The notes below the pieces were generated by a model. It was not told the origin of the DNA and ran no database searches. It saw only the letters and a list, made by a program, of their open reading frames with translations. From contig OZ005611.1 of the NCBI GenBank assembly GCA_963930655.1, positions 8,935,501-8,999,500 on the forward strand: 64,000 nt of DNA, given 5' to 3'. Shown here in pieces: positions 11,632 to 25,151 of the stretch (its first letter is position 1; every line of letters starts with the position of its first letter). The DNA is from Myrica gale. Lineage: Eukaryota; Streptophyta; Magnoliopsida; Fagales; Myricaceae. The translations under genes and the position numbers were made by a program.

Positions 11632-12506
11632 GCCTCCCGGTACTCTTTCTCAATTTGATTATGTTTCGATTAAACAGATTATGTTTCGAATGTGATGAAT
11701 TTTAAATTGTTAATTGTGAATTTGATTAGGATTATTGTGAATTTGTGAATCTTGTATTAATGTTTGATTATGATTATTAAATGCTTGTGAATCTGTAATG
11801 AATTTATCTTAATTTTATGATGAATAATGTGGTGAATTTGATATTGTGATTATGAATTTGATTGAGATTATTGTGAATCTTTGATTAGGACTTGATTAGA
11901 ATTATTAAATGTTTGTGAATCTGTAATGAATTTATTTTAATTTTTGATGAATAATGTGATGAATTTTATATTGTGATTATGAATTTGATTGAGATTATTG
12001 TGAATCTTTAATTAGGATTTGATTGTGCATTATATTGAAATTGTGATTATGACAGGTTGTGAAACTGTGATTAAATTATGAAATTAGATTGATGAATTTT
12101 AATATTTTAGTTCTTAATTTTTGATATTTTAACTGTAAGATATTTTTTTTATATTATTTAATATTTTTTTTTATCATTTTTCGTTAGGAATATGAACCCT
12201 TTCGATTGCATTCCTTCTTATTCCGCCATTGCATTCATCTCTCCTTTGGTCAGGCTGTAGGCTGTTACAAACTGTAAATGCGACCAAATGCAGGCTAACT
12301 ATTTTGGTTATCAATATACGTGTAACGTGATGGCATAGAAATATTGCAGGATTATGTCATTGGCGAAATCTCTCTTTGATCTTCTGCGGGACCCATCATA
12401 TCTACATGGAGTGGATCGGATGTGCCACAACTGCGTAGCTTAAAGGGCACCACAAGATGACATTACGGTTTGTTTCTCTACGAGTTTTGAAAAACGTTCC
12501 CGAGCA
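11255..12506. other. Intergenic upstream of TIC62, CT microsatellite and AT-rich tandem repeat
   Basis: A CT/GA-rich stretch lies at 11440-11635, with about 15 CT units near 11600. A GAATTTGATT-type AT-rich region follows, with a tandem duplication of about 128 bp starting at 11773 and 11901. The last few hundred bases before 12507 should hold the TIC62 promoter and 5' UTR; I could not single out a TATA box. Confidence 0.55.
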
Positions 12507-15500
12507 ATGGAGCGTTGCTCCCTGCGATCATCAACTGCAACCACCGTGATATCTTCCCTATTCCCAAGTGGGTCGATTGAAAAACATTCTGTGCATGGTC
12601 AAGTGCTCAAATTTCCCAATTCAAAGGGGGTGCCAAATGCCAGAAAGCTCAAATTTCTTGGTATCAGAGCTCAAGCTTCAGGTATATATTGTTGGTCCTC
12701 TACATTCCATCAACTTGGGAAATGGGTTCGTTTTAATTTGTCTTGTAACTTGACAACTGGCATGGCTTTCATTTCTTATCTCCATTTGTCAAGAACGGAT
12801 GTGCTTCGCTGCCTTCGCAGCTTTTGAATAAGTTTTCATTATGCAAGTGGTCTACCTATTTCAACCAATGCATTGGTTTTTTTTGTGTTGCACTTCTCAA
12901 TCGACACCTGTAAAGTTGTTTACTAATGTCTACCAGAAAAATCTGTTGTAGGCTATATTTCCAGTCCAGCTGAAATTTTGCTTCTTTATTCCAAAAGCTA
13001 TGCCAATGGAAGTACAAATATTGGTCACCTGCAAATTGCACTGGTCAACCTGAAATTATGCATTGTAGGAAGTTACTCAACTACATTCATGCTTGATATG
13101 TTTTTAAGTACACACATTGACAACACATTTAAAATGGATGAGCTGATCTGGAGTCTAAGTAAAGCATAGAGTGAAATGGACTGGGCCATTCCTAATTCCT
13201 GTTATAATGTTACTGTAATTATGTCAATGAAACTATAAATGAGAGAAAGAGAACTATATTATTGCCCCCGCAGGATGTGCTAAAACACTCTGTATATCAT
13301 CGATTCCCATGTGTATTGTTGTTTGTGAATTTCTTACAAGGCACACCAAAGGTCCGGTCGGAGGCTGTGGAAGCAATTTCAAAGAAAGAAGATAAAGATG
13401 AGGACCTTGTATTCGTTGCTGGTGCCACTGGTAAAGTTGGCTCACGAACAGTGAGGTTGCTTTCTGCTTCTAACTTCTCTCTGATGGAAAACTATCATTA
13501 ATCTGAATGACTGGTTTCTAAAATTCAATCTTCTTCAGGGAACTTTTGAAACTTGGGTTCCGAGTAAGAGCAGGCGTGAGGAGCACTCAGAAAGCAGAAA
13601 CTCTTGTGCAAGTACAAGTTTAATCATTAATTAGAATGCTCCAGTTCCATCTTACTCAAAACATATTAGTACTGAGAACAAATAACTCATTGCAGAGTGT
13701 TAAACAAATGAAGCTAGATGTTGAAAATTCAAGCGAAGGAACTCAGCGTAAGAAACAATAGGCTTTGAAAAGATCACTTTCTTCTTACATGCGGAAGCTA
13801 TTACCTTTGTGACTTGGGTCGGTTATTGTCATTGCCACTTAAATGATATGCTCCTACAGCAAATAACAGGTTGTTTTTGGTCTGTAGCCCAGCTGTAGAA
13901 AAGCTTGAAATTGTGGAATGTGACTTAGAGAAACGAGATCAGATTGGACCAGCATTAGGCAATGCATCTGTGGTTATATGCTGCATTGGTGCCAGTGAAA
14001 AGGAGGTCTTTGATATCACAGGACCATATCGGATTGACTACCTCGCTACCAAAAACCTTATTGATGCAGGTGAATAAAGATATGATCGGTTATGGCTTTG
14101 ATTGAGTTAATTATTAAACAATTAACACCCACATGGTTTCATATTTTTGCAATACCTGGGCTAAAATCTCACAATATTTCATTCTTAGGGCCCAAAAGAA
14201 ATCTAGATCAGCTTTAACCTAGAAGTACTTGCATTCTACAACGTTGCAATTACTTTTAGTTTGGTCTTTATTTTGTAGAATTCTGCTTATATCAGATATA
14301 CCAGTAAGACTGAATCATAGACACACCAGCCAACTTCTGGATAATTCTTACTTGACAATTTTAGGATAAATAGCTTTGATCTCATAGTTTTAACTTTCCC
14401 AAAATCTATACAAGCTGCCAGGAGTTTGTGAAAGCTAAGCCCCTACTTGTGAATCATCATGCTCCAGCTTGCCTAAATTTCACATGGAATGGGTTTCTGA
14501 ACTCAGGCAGGGCCAAACAATGGGTTTATATTATTCCTTTTTCGCTAGTAAATCTATTATTTAGGAAGATGGGAAGGAAAATAAGGTTTTTTTTTTTTTT
14601 TCCTTTTGAGGACGAACTTGATGAAGTTGACAAATTATATGTTCTTGAAGTTTCAAAATGCAAGAAGTATGATAAATTCTTTTACCGTGCAGCAACTATT
14701 GCAAAAGTTGGACACTTCATTTTGCTTACTTCACTAGGCACGAATAAGATTGGGTTTCCTGCTGCTATTCTCAAGTAAGTCTAGAAGTTTTCCTCCTCAC
14801 ATATTGCAATATGTTGCTTATAGCTCAGTAGTCAATAAAAGAGAATTATTCTCCAAATACTTCTTGAGGTTTCTTTTAATGATCGTTAATGATTGTCTTT
14901 CTCTTCTGCTTCTATAGTTTGTTTTGGGGAGTCCTCATTTGGAAGAGGAAGGCAGAAGAAGCACTTCTAGCTAGTGGACTTCCCTATGCAGTTAGTGTTA
15001 ATAGTATTAGATTAAAAAAAATTATCCAAGTGCAGGGTTTTGGTGCTTTTTTATTCATTTAATACTCATTCTTCAGATAGTGAGGCCTGGAGGCATGGAG
15101 CGACCTACTGATGCCTACAAGGAAACTCATAATGTTGCCCTCTCACAGGAAGATACTTTATTTGGTGGCCAGGTGTCAAACCTTCAGGTATTTTTTTTTT
15201 TTCTGTACAGTTTCTTGCTGATTGCTATCTCAAAGTTGTAGAACTTGAGTCAAACGATATTGCATGTTATATTGAGTATGAAGAGACTGTTTAAAGAATA
15301 CATTGACAAAAGAGTGAAACTGGAAGATCTAATGCCAAAGAGCCATCTGGTCTTTATCTAAAGAGCTTAATTAGTGGACCCCAAAGGACTTATTGCAAGT
15401 GTACAAATGTGAGTTTTTTCTTCAATAGTGCTGCTCCATTTTATACAGAGACTCAAATTGTGAATAAGCCGGAGGTTCATTCTTACTACCTACCTACACA

Positions 15501-18500
15501 TTTAGGATTTGTACCTTCACCTGGTCTAGAGTATTGTCATCTTTGATCTGCATCTTTGATTCATGTAGACATCAATACCTATATTTGGTTAAAGAACCTT
15601 TTGATTATCCCATCAACGACAGAAGCAACTTCCATTGATGCAGGTGGCAGAGCTCATAGCAGTCATGGCTAAAAACCGCAGCCTTTCATATTGTAAAATA
15701 GTGGAGATAATTGCAGAGACAACTGCACCGTTGACTCCCACGGAGGAACTACTTGCAAAGATACCATCTCAACGAGCTGACATTTCCTCACCAAAGGTAT
15801 TTTGTTATTTTCTTGCGTAAATGGGTGGAGAATAATTTGGCTTGTGTTTCTAGTAGATCAAACATACTTGATATTAGTGAATGAACTACTTACGGAAAAT
15901 TCAGAACACAGCATTGCAATGCTTCAAACTTGACTATTAGGGGTAATCTAAGCAGGACATGTAAACATCATTTAGCTCTATCAAGAGCAGCTTTCTCAAC
16001 ATAGGCAGAAAAAATAATTCAGTCTGAAGGCTAAGGTGGATTCTTTTGCTCCTTAATTTGTCATTAGTTGGGGTGTTTGTTTGTGGAAATTTCGGGGAAT
16101 ATTCCCGAAATTTTGGGAATCTTTACTTTATTGAGATTTATTGGGGTTTGTGAAAAGTAGTGTGTGTGTGTGTAAAAGTTAAAAATTTTGGAGTGTGTTT
16201 GTTTTGTTGGAAATTTCGAACCCCGATTTATTGGGGAAACAAACGCCCCCAGTGTGACGTGAGCTTTTACTTTTCTGAATATCCAAGGTATTGTTCTCAA
16301 TTTGAATAGACTTTCTGCATCCCTCTTTTTCTCAAGCATTTCCTTTAAATTGTTTTGAAAAGAAACTATATAGAAGATCCTGAAGCAGAAATGGCCCCTC
16401 TATAGTTGCCTCTCCTCTATATTCAGTCGGGAGACTGTCCATCCTTCATATGGTGCCAAAGCAATAGAAAGGTTACCGTTTAGGAATCTCAGTGGATGGA
16501 GTGATCAGAGGTCCAGCTCATACTGATGACTTGTGGCTAGGAGGGAGGGTGAATCGCTGGCATCTTGCCATAAGTAGATTTGTGAAAGATCAAGCCAAGA
16601 ATTAACTTGTCTCAAAAGCACATCTATCACTAACTACTGTGGGAGCCCAATAAATTCTTTCTTTTCGTGTCGCCAGGAATCAAGTGGTCCGGGTGGGCCT
16701 GATTCAGCACTATCTAAAACTATGAAATCTGAGGAACCAAGCACTCCAATTAAGGAGCCTTCCACTGCTAAAGTGATGGCAACACAACCGCTCTCTCCTT
16801 ATATCGTGTAAGTAGATATATTAGTCTTGCCTGTTGTATATCGAATATGACATCCTATTTTGATTGGAACCTCTTACTTCTTTCATATTCCCATCTTTCA
16901 AGCTATGAAGATTCAAAACCACCTACATCCCCTACTCCAACCCAAAGCTCTACTGCTGGTGCAACGAAACCAACTTATGCAGATGATAAACCAGAAGTGC
17001 CGAAGTCCACTCCTTCCCTGGAACCTTCAGGAACCATCACCGAAAAACAACCTACTCAGACTGAAGTGAAGAAACCAAAGCCTCTCTCCCCTTATACGTG
17101 GTAAACTCATATACATGCGATCAAATACTCTGGAACTCATACCTTTTCTATGGTTTGTCTGCATGAAAAAAAGAGATTGTTTCAAGTCACACAACATGAT
17201 TAGAACCAGTCAGTTTTCCAGCCTTTGAATATCACCTGAGAGGTCTAACATTGAAAGGTTGCCATAACGAAAAATATTTAGATAATTTTGAAAGTCTGGT
17301 AGATAATGCCTTCATACTATATATATGTGAAGAAGGTGAAACTCTCAAGTAGTAAACTAGTTTGTGGGTCCAACACAGTGTTTTCATCTGCACGATTACG
17401 ATCTTCGTTGTTTCTGTTGTCTTTCACAGTTATGATGATCTAAGACCTCCTGTATCTCCTACTCCAATTCCACCTGATGGCCAGAAAAATAAGAATGTTA
17501 TCGATGCAGTTTCAAAGCTTGATAATCCAGATACACAAACAGGTGCAATGGGGACAACAACCACCATCACCGAGATAAAACCTGCCCCACCAGAAATCTT
17601 GATTAAGAAGGCTCTTTCACCTTATGTTGCGTAAGCCATTTCTGATGTTTTCCTTTCGAATAATTCATATCGGATAGTTTCTTTATGAGCTGATGTTGTT
17701 TTTATAGTTATGAGGATTTGAAGCCACCTAGCTCTCCATCCCCAACACCAAGTGGCCCCAAAGAAACGCCTGATCAAGTTTTGTCACCACCTACTGGAGG
17801 CAACAATGTAGCAACGACCACGGCAAAAACTGTTGTTGAAAAGATCCCTTCCAAGAGTTCAAGTTATCATTATTCACCCTACCCGGTGTAAGTATTTTGA
17901 TGATTGCGTAATCTGCTATTGCAAACCACGCTTTAAGAAATTGCAGTATGTAGTGTGGTAGAATCACATCTACTTTTGTTCTACACAGAAAGTAAAGGCT
18001 CTTCTTCTACCCAGAAAGTAAAGGCTAAAGGTTCATTGATCTATCAACACAATTATTTAGAAAAACACGCTACAGGATTGCGGCCTACCAACAAAATCAA
18101 TTAAAACAATAAATGCAAAGAAAAAATGGCAAAATAATGAATGCTCCTTTATGTTTTCACATAGCTTCTGTGCATGGCACGCAGACGAATCTAGTGGTTG
18201 TGATGATCCTCGGTAATTCATGATTTTTATGGTAAATGTTTGGCCATGTAAGACATGTTATGGCAGTTTCCCCCAGTTACGTAGTACATAGTCCCATGAG
18301 TTTCTGCTGTACCTGTCTCAAGGTATTCCCATTTGCCAAAAGGTTGAATTCAATAATGTTTTCTCATATGGGGGATCCTTTAATTAGTGTATTAATAACA
18401 ATTTTTGTTAAGATTGATGCTTTTTACACATGCTGTTTCGTTTTCTTTCGGCCAAGTTGAGCAGCTGTGCACTCTTGGCTTGGTTCGAGACAGCCTTTTA

Positions 18501-18645
18501 ATGTTTGTTTCTGCTTACGTCTTGTTCCTTCTTATATGATTCACAACATTGTCAACTGATTTATCTACTTCCCTTTTTCCCATATGCCAGGTATGAAGAC
18601 TTGAAGCCTCCAACTTCCCCAATCCCATCCCCAAGGAATTCATAG
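12507..18645 (+). CDS. TIC62: TIC62, plastid inner-envelope/stroma redox protein
   Basis: TIC62 is linked to the TIC import machinery and tethers ferredoxin-NADP reductase through a repeated C-terminal motif. Fourteen exons join in frame: 12507-12681, 13341-13455, 13539-13611, 13696-13747, 13893-14069, 14693-14774, 14918-14990, 15077-15187, 15644-15796, 16677-16807, 16903-17100, 17430-17630, 17708-17887 and 18591-18645. They total 1776 nt (591 aa). Residues 1-~60 look like a transit peptide. The NAD(P)-binding glycine motif GATGKVG lies at 86-92, followed by VECDLEK, GASEKE, TSLGTNK and RPGGMERPTDAYKETHN, all typical of TIC62. The tail carries four Ser/Pro repeats, SPY..YEDLKPPTSPTP or variants, the FNR-binding units. 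Each is split by an intron at the same codon position. Introns 5 and 9 are long; intron 9 holds a small MITE-like insertion. Confidence 0.95.
16070..16251. mobile_element. Small MITE-like insertion in TIC62 intron 9
   Basis: The segment starts GGGGTGTTTGTTTGTGG and ends GGGGAAACAAACGCCCCCA, forming short imperfect terminal inverted repeats. The inside has further inverted words (AAATTTCGGGG and AAATTTCGAACCCC) and a GT microsatellite. It is 182 bp and non-coding. No target duplication could be fixed, so the superfamily is unknown. Confidence 0.5.
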
Positions 18646-19918
18646 AGAAAATAACTGTCCATTCCTATCGGTAAGGTGATACACTTCATAAGTTCTCGTT
18701 ACCTTTTGCCAAAGAAAATAAGTACGCCTCTCGTTGGCATAGAAATGACCCTGAGATGCATGATTGGAACAGAACCATTGGGGATTATATTGCTGACATT
18801 GCGGGGGGTTCACAGAAGGTCACAAAGTAATTGAGGGAGAGGCAAGCAGGTGAAATTGCGGGAGTAGCTTCTAAGGAGAATTCTTGTCTAATATGAACAT
18901 GGATAGTTATATACAACTACGGCTTTCGTATATTTTTTCCTTACTCTTTCTGTACTCAAGATGTAAACTGCAGCAAATTCAGTTTGACTTCGTAGATGCT
19001 CTTATGCATCCAGTTGTCTTCTGTCATATTACTTTTCTCTTGTTTTTGTTCAACTTCTTCTTGGACCTTTAGAGGGAAAAAGTTTCGGTCCTAAAGCTTC
19101 AATCCTAATATGTTCTAAAAGAATGTTCTGACATTGCCAACACATTAATGAATTCCATCGATAGTTTAAACGGATAGTACAATTAGGAGGCAGGCATTTT
19201 ATCAAGTCATATCAAAGGAGTTTTTACGTCAACTTAATCCAATTTAGTATCAACATATATTGTCATAACAACGCCTTGGATATTAGTTTAATAATTACAT
19301 TTACCTATTTCTTAGCCCTCTAATCTACCCAGTGCTTAGCACCTGACTTAATTAATCTATAAACTGTTGCTTTTTATTTCTTTGAGCAATCTGTAATGCA
19401 ATAATCTCCATACTCAATTTATTCTAACAAAAATGTACGTATTTAACAAGCTCGATTAATTTTAAAATCTGAAATCATTACTCTTATATGTTTTTATCTT
19501 AAGGAAATTTTATGCACTATTCTTGATTAAAATTTTAATATTTACCACCGGGAGGCCTTCTATAAGGTTGGTACGTCAGCCCACTGCTCTTGAAACAGAA
19601 AAAGAATTTCCTCCTAATAGAGAATTATCTAATGGGTCCTAACAGATTATTGGATGGATGACAACACATTAATGAGTCCATCCAATGATCTATATTACAT
19701 ATATAATTTTTTTTTGTATTTTTTTGATATTCTAATATCAGAGCATAAAATGAATTCATTAATGTGTTAGGACCCATTACATCATCCCTTTTTGGTCGGA
19801 AACCGAATTCCGTGAAACAGGGCCTCATTAGAACTAATAAAAGTTCAGCGAGGTTTAAGGTTTCTTTGGTTTTGCTTGAAAAAGAAACGAAGAAGAATAA
19901 AGCCTGAAAAATCAGAAA
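18646..19918. other. Intergenic between TIC62 and the methyltransferase gene
   Basis: No reading frame of interest is present. The first few hundred bases are likely TIC62 3' UTR. The rest is AT-rich. From about 19640 to 19790 there is an imperfect inverted repeat: TAATGGGTCCTAACA and TGTTAGGACCCATTA, with AACACATTAATGAGTC and TTCATTAATGTG inside it. Confidence 0.5.
19642..19781. repeat. Short inverted repeat (hairpin-forming) 5' of the methyltransferase gene
   Basis: The left arm near 19631-19670 (AATGGGTCCTAACAGATTATT... ACACATTAATGAGTCCA) is matched in reverse by the right arm near 19750-19785 (TGAATTCATTAATGTGTTAGGACCCATTA). The loop is AT-rich. This is the layout of a small foldback or MITE remnant. 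Confidence 0.5.
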
Positions 19919-22902
19919 ATGGGTACGAACCAGAACCCGGACGAAGCGCAGAAGAAGAATAGCACACTTCCGTCCACTGCCTTGGCGTATCTCGATCCTC
20001 ACTACTGGTACTGCTGACTGTCTCTCTCTCTCTCTCTCCCTCCTTCCTTATTTACTCCAATCATTTTCGCTAATTGCCAAATCTTCTTGTTGCCTTGTTC
20101 TTTCAGGAATGAGCGCTTTTCTACTGAGGAACACTACGAGTGGTTCAAAGACTACTCTCAATTTCGCCACCTCATTCAAGCCCATGTCAAACCCGATTCT
20201 TCCGTACTGTCTCTGTCTCTCTCCCCCCTCTCTGGATATACATATATATTTTCACACATAAACACATGTATATGCATGTAACATATATCTATGTGATATA
20301 TGTTCACATATTTATATGTTGGATTTATTGTTATTGTATGTGTAGAAACCTATGAACTATCTAATTATGTAATATCTTTGAGCCAAATAAAATAGCTCAT
20401 CAGCGTGGCCTAACTTACTTCCAAAACTAATTTGGATATGTGATATTGTTGTGCAATGTCAGCTGGTTTTGTGTTGCTTTGCAGTGTATTTGGGAGTTTT
20501 ATGTAAGGATGTAAATGAATATTAAATTAAACCAAGGGAATAGAAATGAATGAGAAGGGCTAGGATGTTTATCTGTCTGTTGTTTGGGTGCTCGTAAAGG
20601 AAGGAAGGAACATTGGTAGATCTTGTTTGGAAGTACTTAAGAAAGAATGGAAATGAAGCTGATCGTAAGGATATTGCTACAATACCCTTCTCAATAATTC
20701 TGAAAGTGTCTTTTGTGTTTTTAAATCTAACCCTAACCCTTAAACAGAAGATAACGGATAGGAGAATGATGGAACAAAAAGGTGGGAATGAAAAAAAGGT
20801 GTTGAAAATTGGTTTATCTATACGAGGCACTCATGGAAATTCCTATTCCTTTCCATTCCTTCCCTTCCTAATGGCCTATCCAAATAGGCTGTTAATGTGG
20901 TCCTGACTTATTTCTAGGGGGAAATTTACATAAGGAACTGTTGGATTTGAATTTTTATGTGAGTCTAGTTTAAATAGACACGCAACCTGGTACTATAATG
21001 CTTTAGTTGTGATAAAGGTGTTGGAGCTGGGATGCGGGAACTCACAGTTGTGTGAAGAGTTATACAAGGATGGGATTACTGAGATGACATGCATTGATCT
21101 GTCAGCAGTTGCCGTGGAGAAGATGCAGAAGCGGTTAGCATTGAAGGGTTACAAAGGTGTGTTGATAGATATACGTGAAAGAATCCGAACGTAGTAGCTG
21201 CTTATATTCTTTTGTAAGGATTTGTTTCTCTTATTTATGTGCAAGTGACTAAGCTGGTACAGTACATAGTGATTTGCTTTTTAAAAAGGTGAAAAGAAAA
21301 TTTTCCTTTACCATCTCCGTTGCAGTTATATTCATCTGACTAAGCAATCAATGAGTCGTATTCTATTGTCCTTGTGCTAGTGTTTCATATGGAGTCTGAA
21401 CTTATGTATGTAGTTGTAAACATAAATCATATCGCAATCTATGCACTATAGAGGGAAAGAATTGTAGTATAAAGAAGAGATCATAGTGAAAATTCAAAGA
21501 AGAAATACTGAAACTTAATGAACTGTACACTTTGTTATATATCTTTGGAGCATATGGCGAGGTGGGGGAAAACAAAGTTGTTCTATTTCAGAAACTGTGG
21601 AATCCTGATATGGACATGTATTCTTCCTTTATCTGGACATATGTCAATGCTGCTGAAGAATTTGTTGTTGTCCTTTTTCAAAACTCACTAGAGTCGAATG
21701 TTGTATGGCATAATTATTACTAGAAAGAAAGTTGTTTCTGCTGGAAAGATATACATGTAGATTTGGCTATGTCTAACAAGAAAGAGCCCCCACCCCCCCT
21801 ACCCGCACACCTAGCTATAAGATAGTTTTCGTTGCTAACTTCTGCAGTTAAAGAGAAATAATTTAGCCTTATCATTGTCCTTTTTTTCATCTTCTATTAT
21901 CAGAAATAAAGGTTCTGCAAGCTGACATGCTAGACCTGCCCTTTAGCGATGGGTTTTTTGATGTCGTCATTGAGAAGGGAACCATGGTAAACGTACAGGC
22001 ACTGATGGTTTTGCATTTGGTTTTGTCATGATTTCTCTGTAATAACCTGAATTCTTATACTTATGATTCGCCCCTTCTTGGTCTTTGACTTTTATTGAGT
22101 TGACTATCTGTCATTGTCTTCAATTTTGAAGGATGTGTTGTTCGTGGACAGTGGAGACCCCTGGAATCTGCAACCCGCCACACTTACAAAGGTCATGGCA
22201 ATGCTTGAAGGTGTTCATAGGGTTTTGAAACGAGATGGGATTTTTATCTCAATTTCTTTTGGCCAGGTGTTATGATCAGCCCTATAGTTTCCCTTTTCCT
22301 GTTAATTGTGTTTGCTATTTCTCTGAATTCTTGCCTGGATGCATTGTCTTACAGCCACATTTTAGGCGTCCTTTATTTGATGCTCCAGAATTTACCTGGT
22401 CTGTTGAGTGGAGTACTTTTGGCGATGCATTTCACTATTTCTTCTATGTATTGAAGAAGGTTAGTCCATAAAAGCTAGACGGTTAGTTGTGTTGTATACT
22501 TGTTGAGGTTGTCATTATTCCTATTTCGGAGTATTTCACTCTTTTCTACATAGCTTTTGTTTGAGGGCATTTGAAAAATCTTGTCACAAGGTATTTATTG
22601 AATCACGTGAGTAATCCCTAATATGACATTTCGACCTTTTTTTTTCTCTGTTATATATCGTGATGGATCATGGCTTCATTTTTGCCTTGATTCTATTCTT
22701 GGGTTTAATATGTTCCTTGATATATCTATTAATTAAGTCAATAAAACTGTTTTTTGCAATAACATTTTTCTAGGGCAAGAGATCATCCGATGGAAACAGG
22801 TCTAGTGAGAGCTTGAAGATGCCATCAATGGTTCTATTCCACGAAGAGTTGGAAGGTGAAGACTATATTTTTCGAACTCACGTAGATGAGATGGATAATT
22901 AG
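19919..22902 (+). CDS. SAM-dependent methyltransferase, EEF1A-KMT4/METTL13-like
   Basis: A small class I methyltransferase of the family that includes the N-terminal half of METTL13 and EEF1A lysine methyltransferase 4; the exact substrate in plants is inferred only. Seven exons join in frame: 19919-20007, 20107-20203, 21018-21156, 21904-21986, 22132-22266, 22355-22459 and 22774-22902. They total 777 nt (258 aa). SAM-binding motif I is VLELGCGNSQ (residues 63-72). Further family features are YKDGI, the acidic loop TCIDLSAVAVEKMQ, QADMLDLPF, DVVIEKGTMD, and FISISFGQPHFRRP with W and F residues towards the C-terminus. The length matches single-domain plant homologues. The gene starts about 1.3 kb downstream of TIC62 on the same strand. 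A CT microsatellite lies just after the first donor site. Confidence 0.9.
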
Positions 22903-23114
22903 AATTGATTGGGGATTTGGCAGCAGCAACCTTTATTTAACTGTACTCCAACAGAGCTCACTTAAGTTGATACAATATAACCTTCCAGAGTTTGTAGTTA
23001 CTGATGTAAGATATTATTTTAATATCCGCTAAAGTGTGGCCCACACAACACATTTTATAAAGTTTTAATAAGATTGAATAATTAGATATTTATTCCAATT
23101 AGGATTCTAGTAAT

Positions 23115-23837
23115 TAGGGGTGTCCAAACACCGGTCCGGTACGGTTTGACCGACCAAACCAGACATCCTGAGAGCCGGTCATACCGGACCGGATTGGTCC
23201 TGTCATGCAAAGGAAACTGAACCGGCCAAGGACCGGTTCATGCGGTCTGGTTTGGATCTGGAATTGGGCCTTGTTTTAGGCTACTCTTTTTGTTCTTTTT
23301 AGGACTTTTTTGGACCATAATCTTCCAACACGACAAACCAATTCATCAACAGTTGGTCAAATCTCTACTTTCATAAAAATTGAAGTTACATGAGAGATGA
23401 GAGAGAGATACACACACACGACAAGGGAGAGAGAGACGCCGTCTGCAGCATCAGGCCGGAGGGAAATGGGGTTGTTGCTATCGAAAGAAGAGAGGGAGGG
23501 GGGTTGTTGCGTGCGCCGTGAGAGAGGGGGGTTATGCGTTATTGTTATGGTTTTTTGTTTTGTTTTTTTAAATGTCAGGTTGTGCGTTATTGTTATGTTA
23601 GGTTTTTTTTGTTTTAAATGTCTGAACAGAGGGGGTTATGCGATATTGTTAGGGTTTTTTTTGTTTTTGTTTTATAAATGATAAATTGGTTTGAACCAGT
23701 CTGGAGCAGTATACTCCGGTCCGGTACCAATTTTTATGTCTAAAATCGAGACTGGACCGGAGTTTACCAGTTTCACCGAACCGGCCAATCCAGTAAACTA
23801 TTTTTCAACGGTTTGGCCGGTTTTTTGGACACCCCTA
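23115..23837. mobile_element. Non-autonomous hAT-like element with perfect 8-bp target duplication
   Basis: The ends are TAGGGGTGTCCAAA and its reverse complement, ...GGACACCCCTA. The flanks are CTAGTAAT at 23107-23114 and CTAGTAAT at 23838-23845, a perfect 8-bp duplication, the hallmark of hAT transposition. Subterminal CCGGTCCGG and GACCGG words resemble those of the element at 6290-6701. The inside is GT/AG-rich with runs of TTATGCGTTATTGTTA repeated three times near 23530-23655. It is 723 bp without a transposase. Confidence 0.92.
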
Positions 23838-23845
23838 CTAGTAAT

Positions 23846-24565
23846 ATAGGAGTAATATTGACCTATTCCAGGTGTCTGTGGAGCAATCATAACACAATTG
23901 AAGATCAACCTAGACCGAAGAGAAAGGTAAACAGTACTAGTTTGTTCTGGAACATAGAAAGAAAGTTAAACTATACTATATATAACTGAATAGACATCAT
24001 AGCATTAATTATGCATGTTATTAGGTAAAGTATGTTATTGTGTAAAGTAAATTTATTAAATATGTATTAATATCTTCATGAAAGTGTAACGACATCCGTA
24101 TCACAGGTGCCCCTATTTCGAAGTAGTATATATACAAGTCAAACTCCTTTTATTAGTAGTATTGTTATGAATACAACTATGATGATGGGCTTAGAAAAAC
24201 AAAAACGTTGTTTCTTCTTTCGCAGTCGAAGATAGAGAATCCTTCGCAGTAGAAGAGTAAAAATGTGTTTTTGTTCTTTCTTGGCAGAGTAAAAATGTGT
24301 TTCACAAATGGGTAATGGCCAATGGAAGACAAGGTATAACTTTTGAAGAACTTGCACGTTTTTCGAATTATCAATCTACACCGTGTCCTTCAATTTTCAT
24401 AATTAATCAAATTGCACTTTGAAATAAAAATCTAACAGTTAAAATTATGTCACATGACTTATTTATAACACATGTTACACGAGTTTGATGGTTAAATCTT
24501 TTTTAAGAATAAAATTGATGAATTTTAGTAGTTCTTTAGCTTGATGACTATCATAATTTTTTTTG
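23846..24565. other. Intergenic, nothing recognised
   Basis: AT-rich sequence between two transposons. It carries a short repeat, AGAGTAAAAATGTGTTT, twice near 24255-24302. No gene, RNA or regulatory element could be supported. Confidence 0.5.
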
Positions 24566-25078
24566 TTCATTACAATTTTTCCCCTCAAATTATTACCCGA
24601 TTCTCAAATATCCTCACAAATTTTAACTCGTTACAACTCGCCCCTACAAACTATACTTGTTGCAATTTCATCTCCAAACCAGCTGAAGTTGTTATATCAA
24701 ACGATTTTTGTCCCACGTAAACGACATGTAACATTCTCTTTACTTAAAAAGACAAATTTAACCTGCTCGATTCTAAGTGAGTTATCTTTTTTAATAAAAA
24801 ATAGCTAATTATATATTATTTTTTGGCTTTACAAATTGTTAGAAGTATTGTAGAAGACTAGGGAAGACTCAAACGAGGGTAAAATTATTTTGTCACGTAA
24901 GGAAAATGTTACGTGTCTGTTATGTGGAATAAAAATCGTTCGATATGACAACTTCAGTCGGTTGATAGATGTAATTGCATTGAAAAGTATAATTTATGGG
25001 GTGAGTTGCAACGAGTTAAAGTTTGTAGGATATTTGAGAATCGGCTAGTAGTTTAAGAGGAAAAATTATAATTAATCT
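24566..25078. mobile_element. Foldback/MITE-like element with ~110-bp inverted arms
   Basis: The left arm (TACAATTTTTCCCCTC, then CCGATTCTCAAATATCCT, AACTCGTTACAACTCGCCCC) is matched in reverse complement by the right arm (GGGGTGAGTTGCAACGAGTT, then GGATATTTGAGAATCGG, GAGGAAAAATTATAAT). An inner pair, ATCAAACGATTTTTGTCCCA and its complement near 24930, extends the symmetry. It is about 510 bp and non-coding. The target duplication is not resolved. Confidence 0.75.
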
Positions 25079-25151
25079 ATTTTTTTTTTAAAACTACGTA
25101 TTCATTTGCAAATTGTCTCTTAGCTAACTTTTTGGTTTTCATTTCTCTAAA

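Noticed and set aside
20725-20745. Telomere-like CTAACCCTAACCCTTAA
   Set aside because: Only two units inside an intron; not a telomeric array.
20618-20892. Possible MITE in intron 2 of the methyltransferase gene
   Set aside because: The ends look weakly inverted (GGAATGG-type words), but no clear terminal repeat or target duplication could be set.
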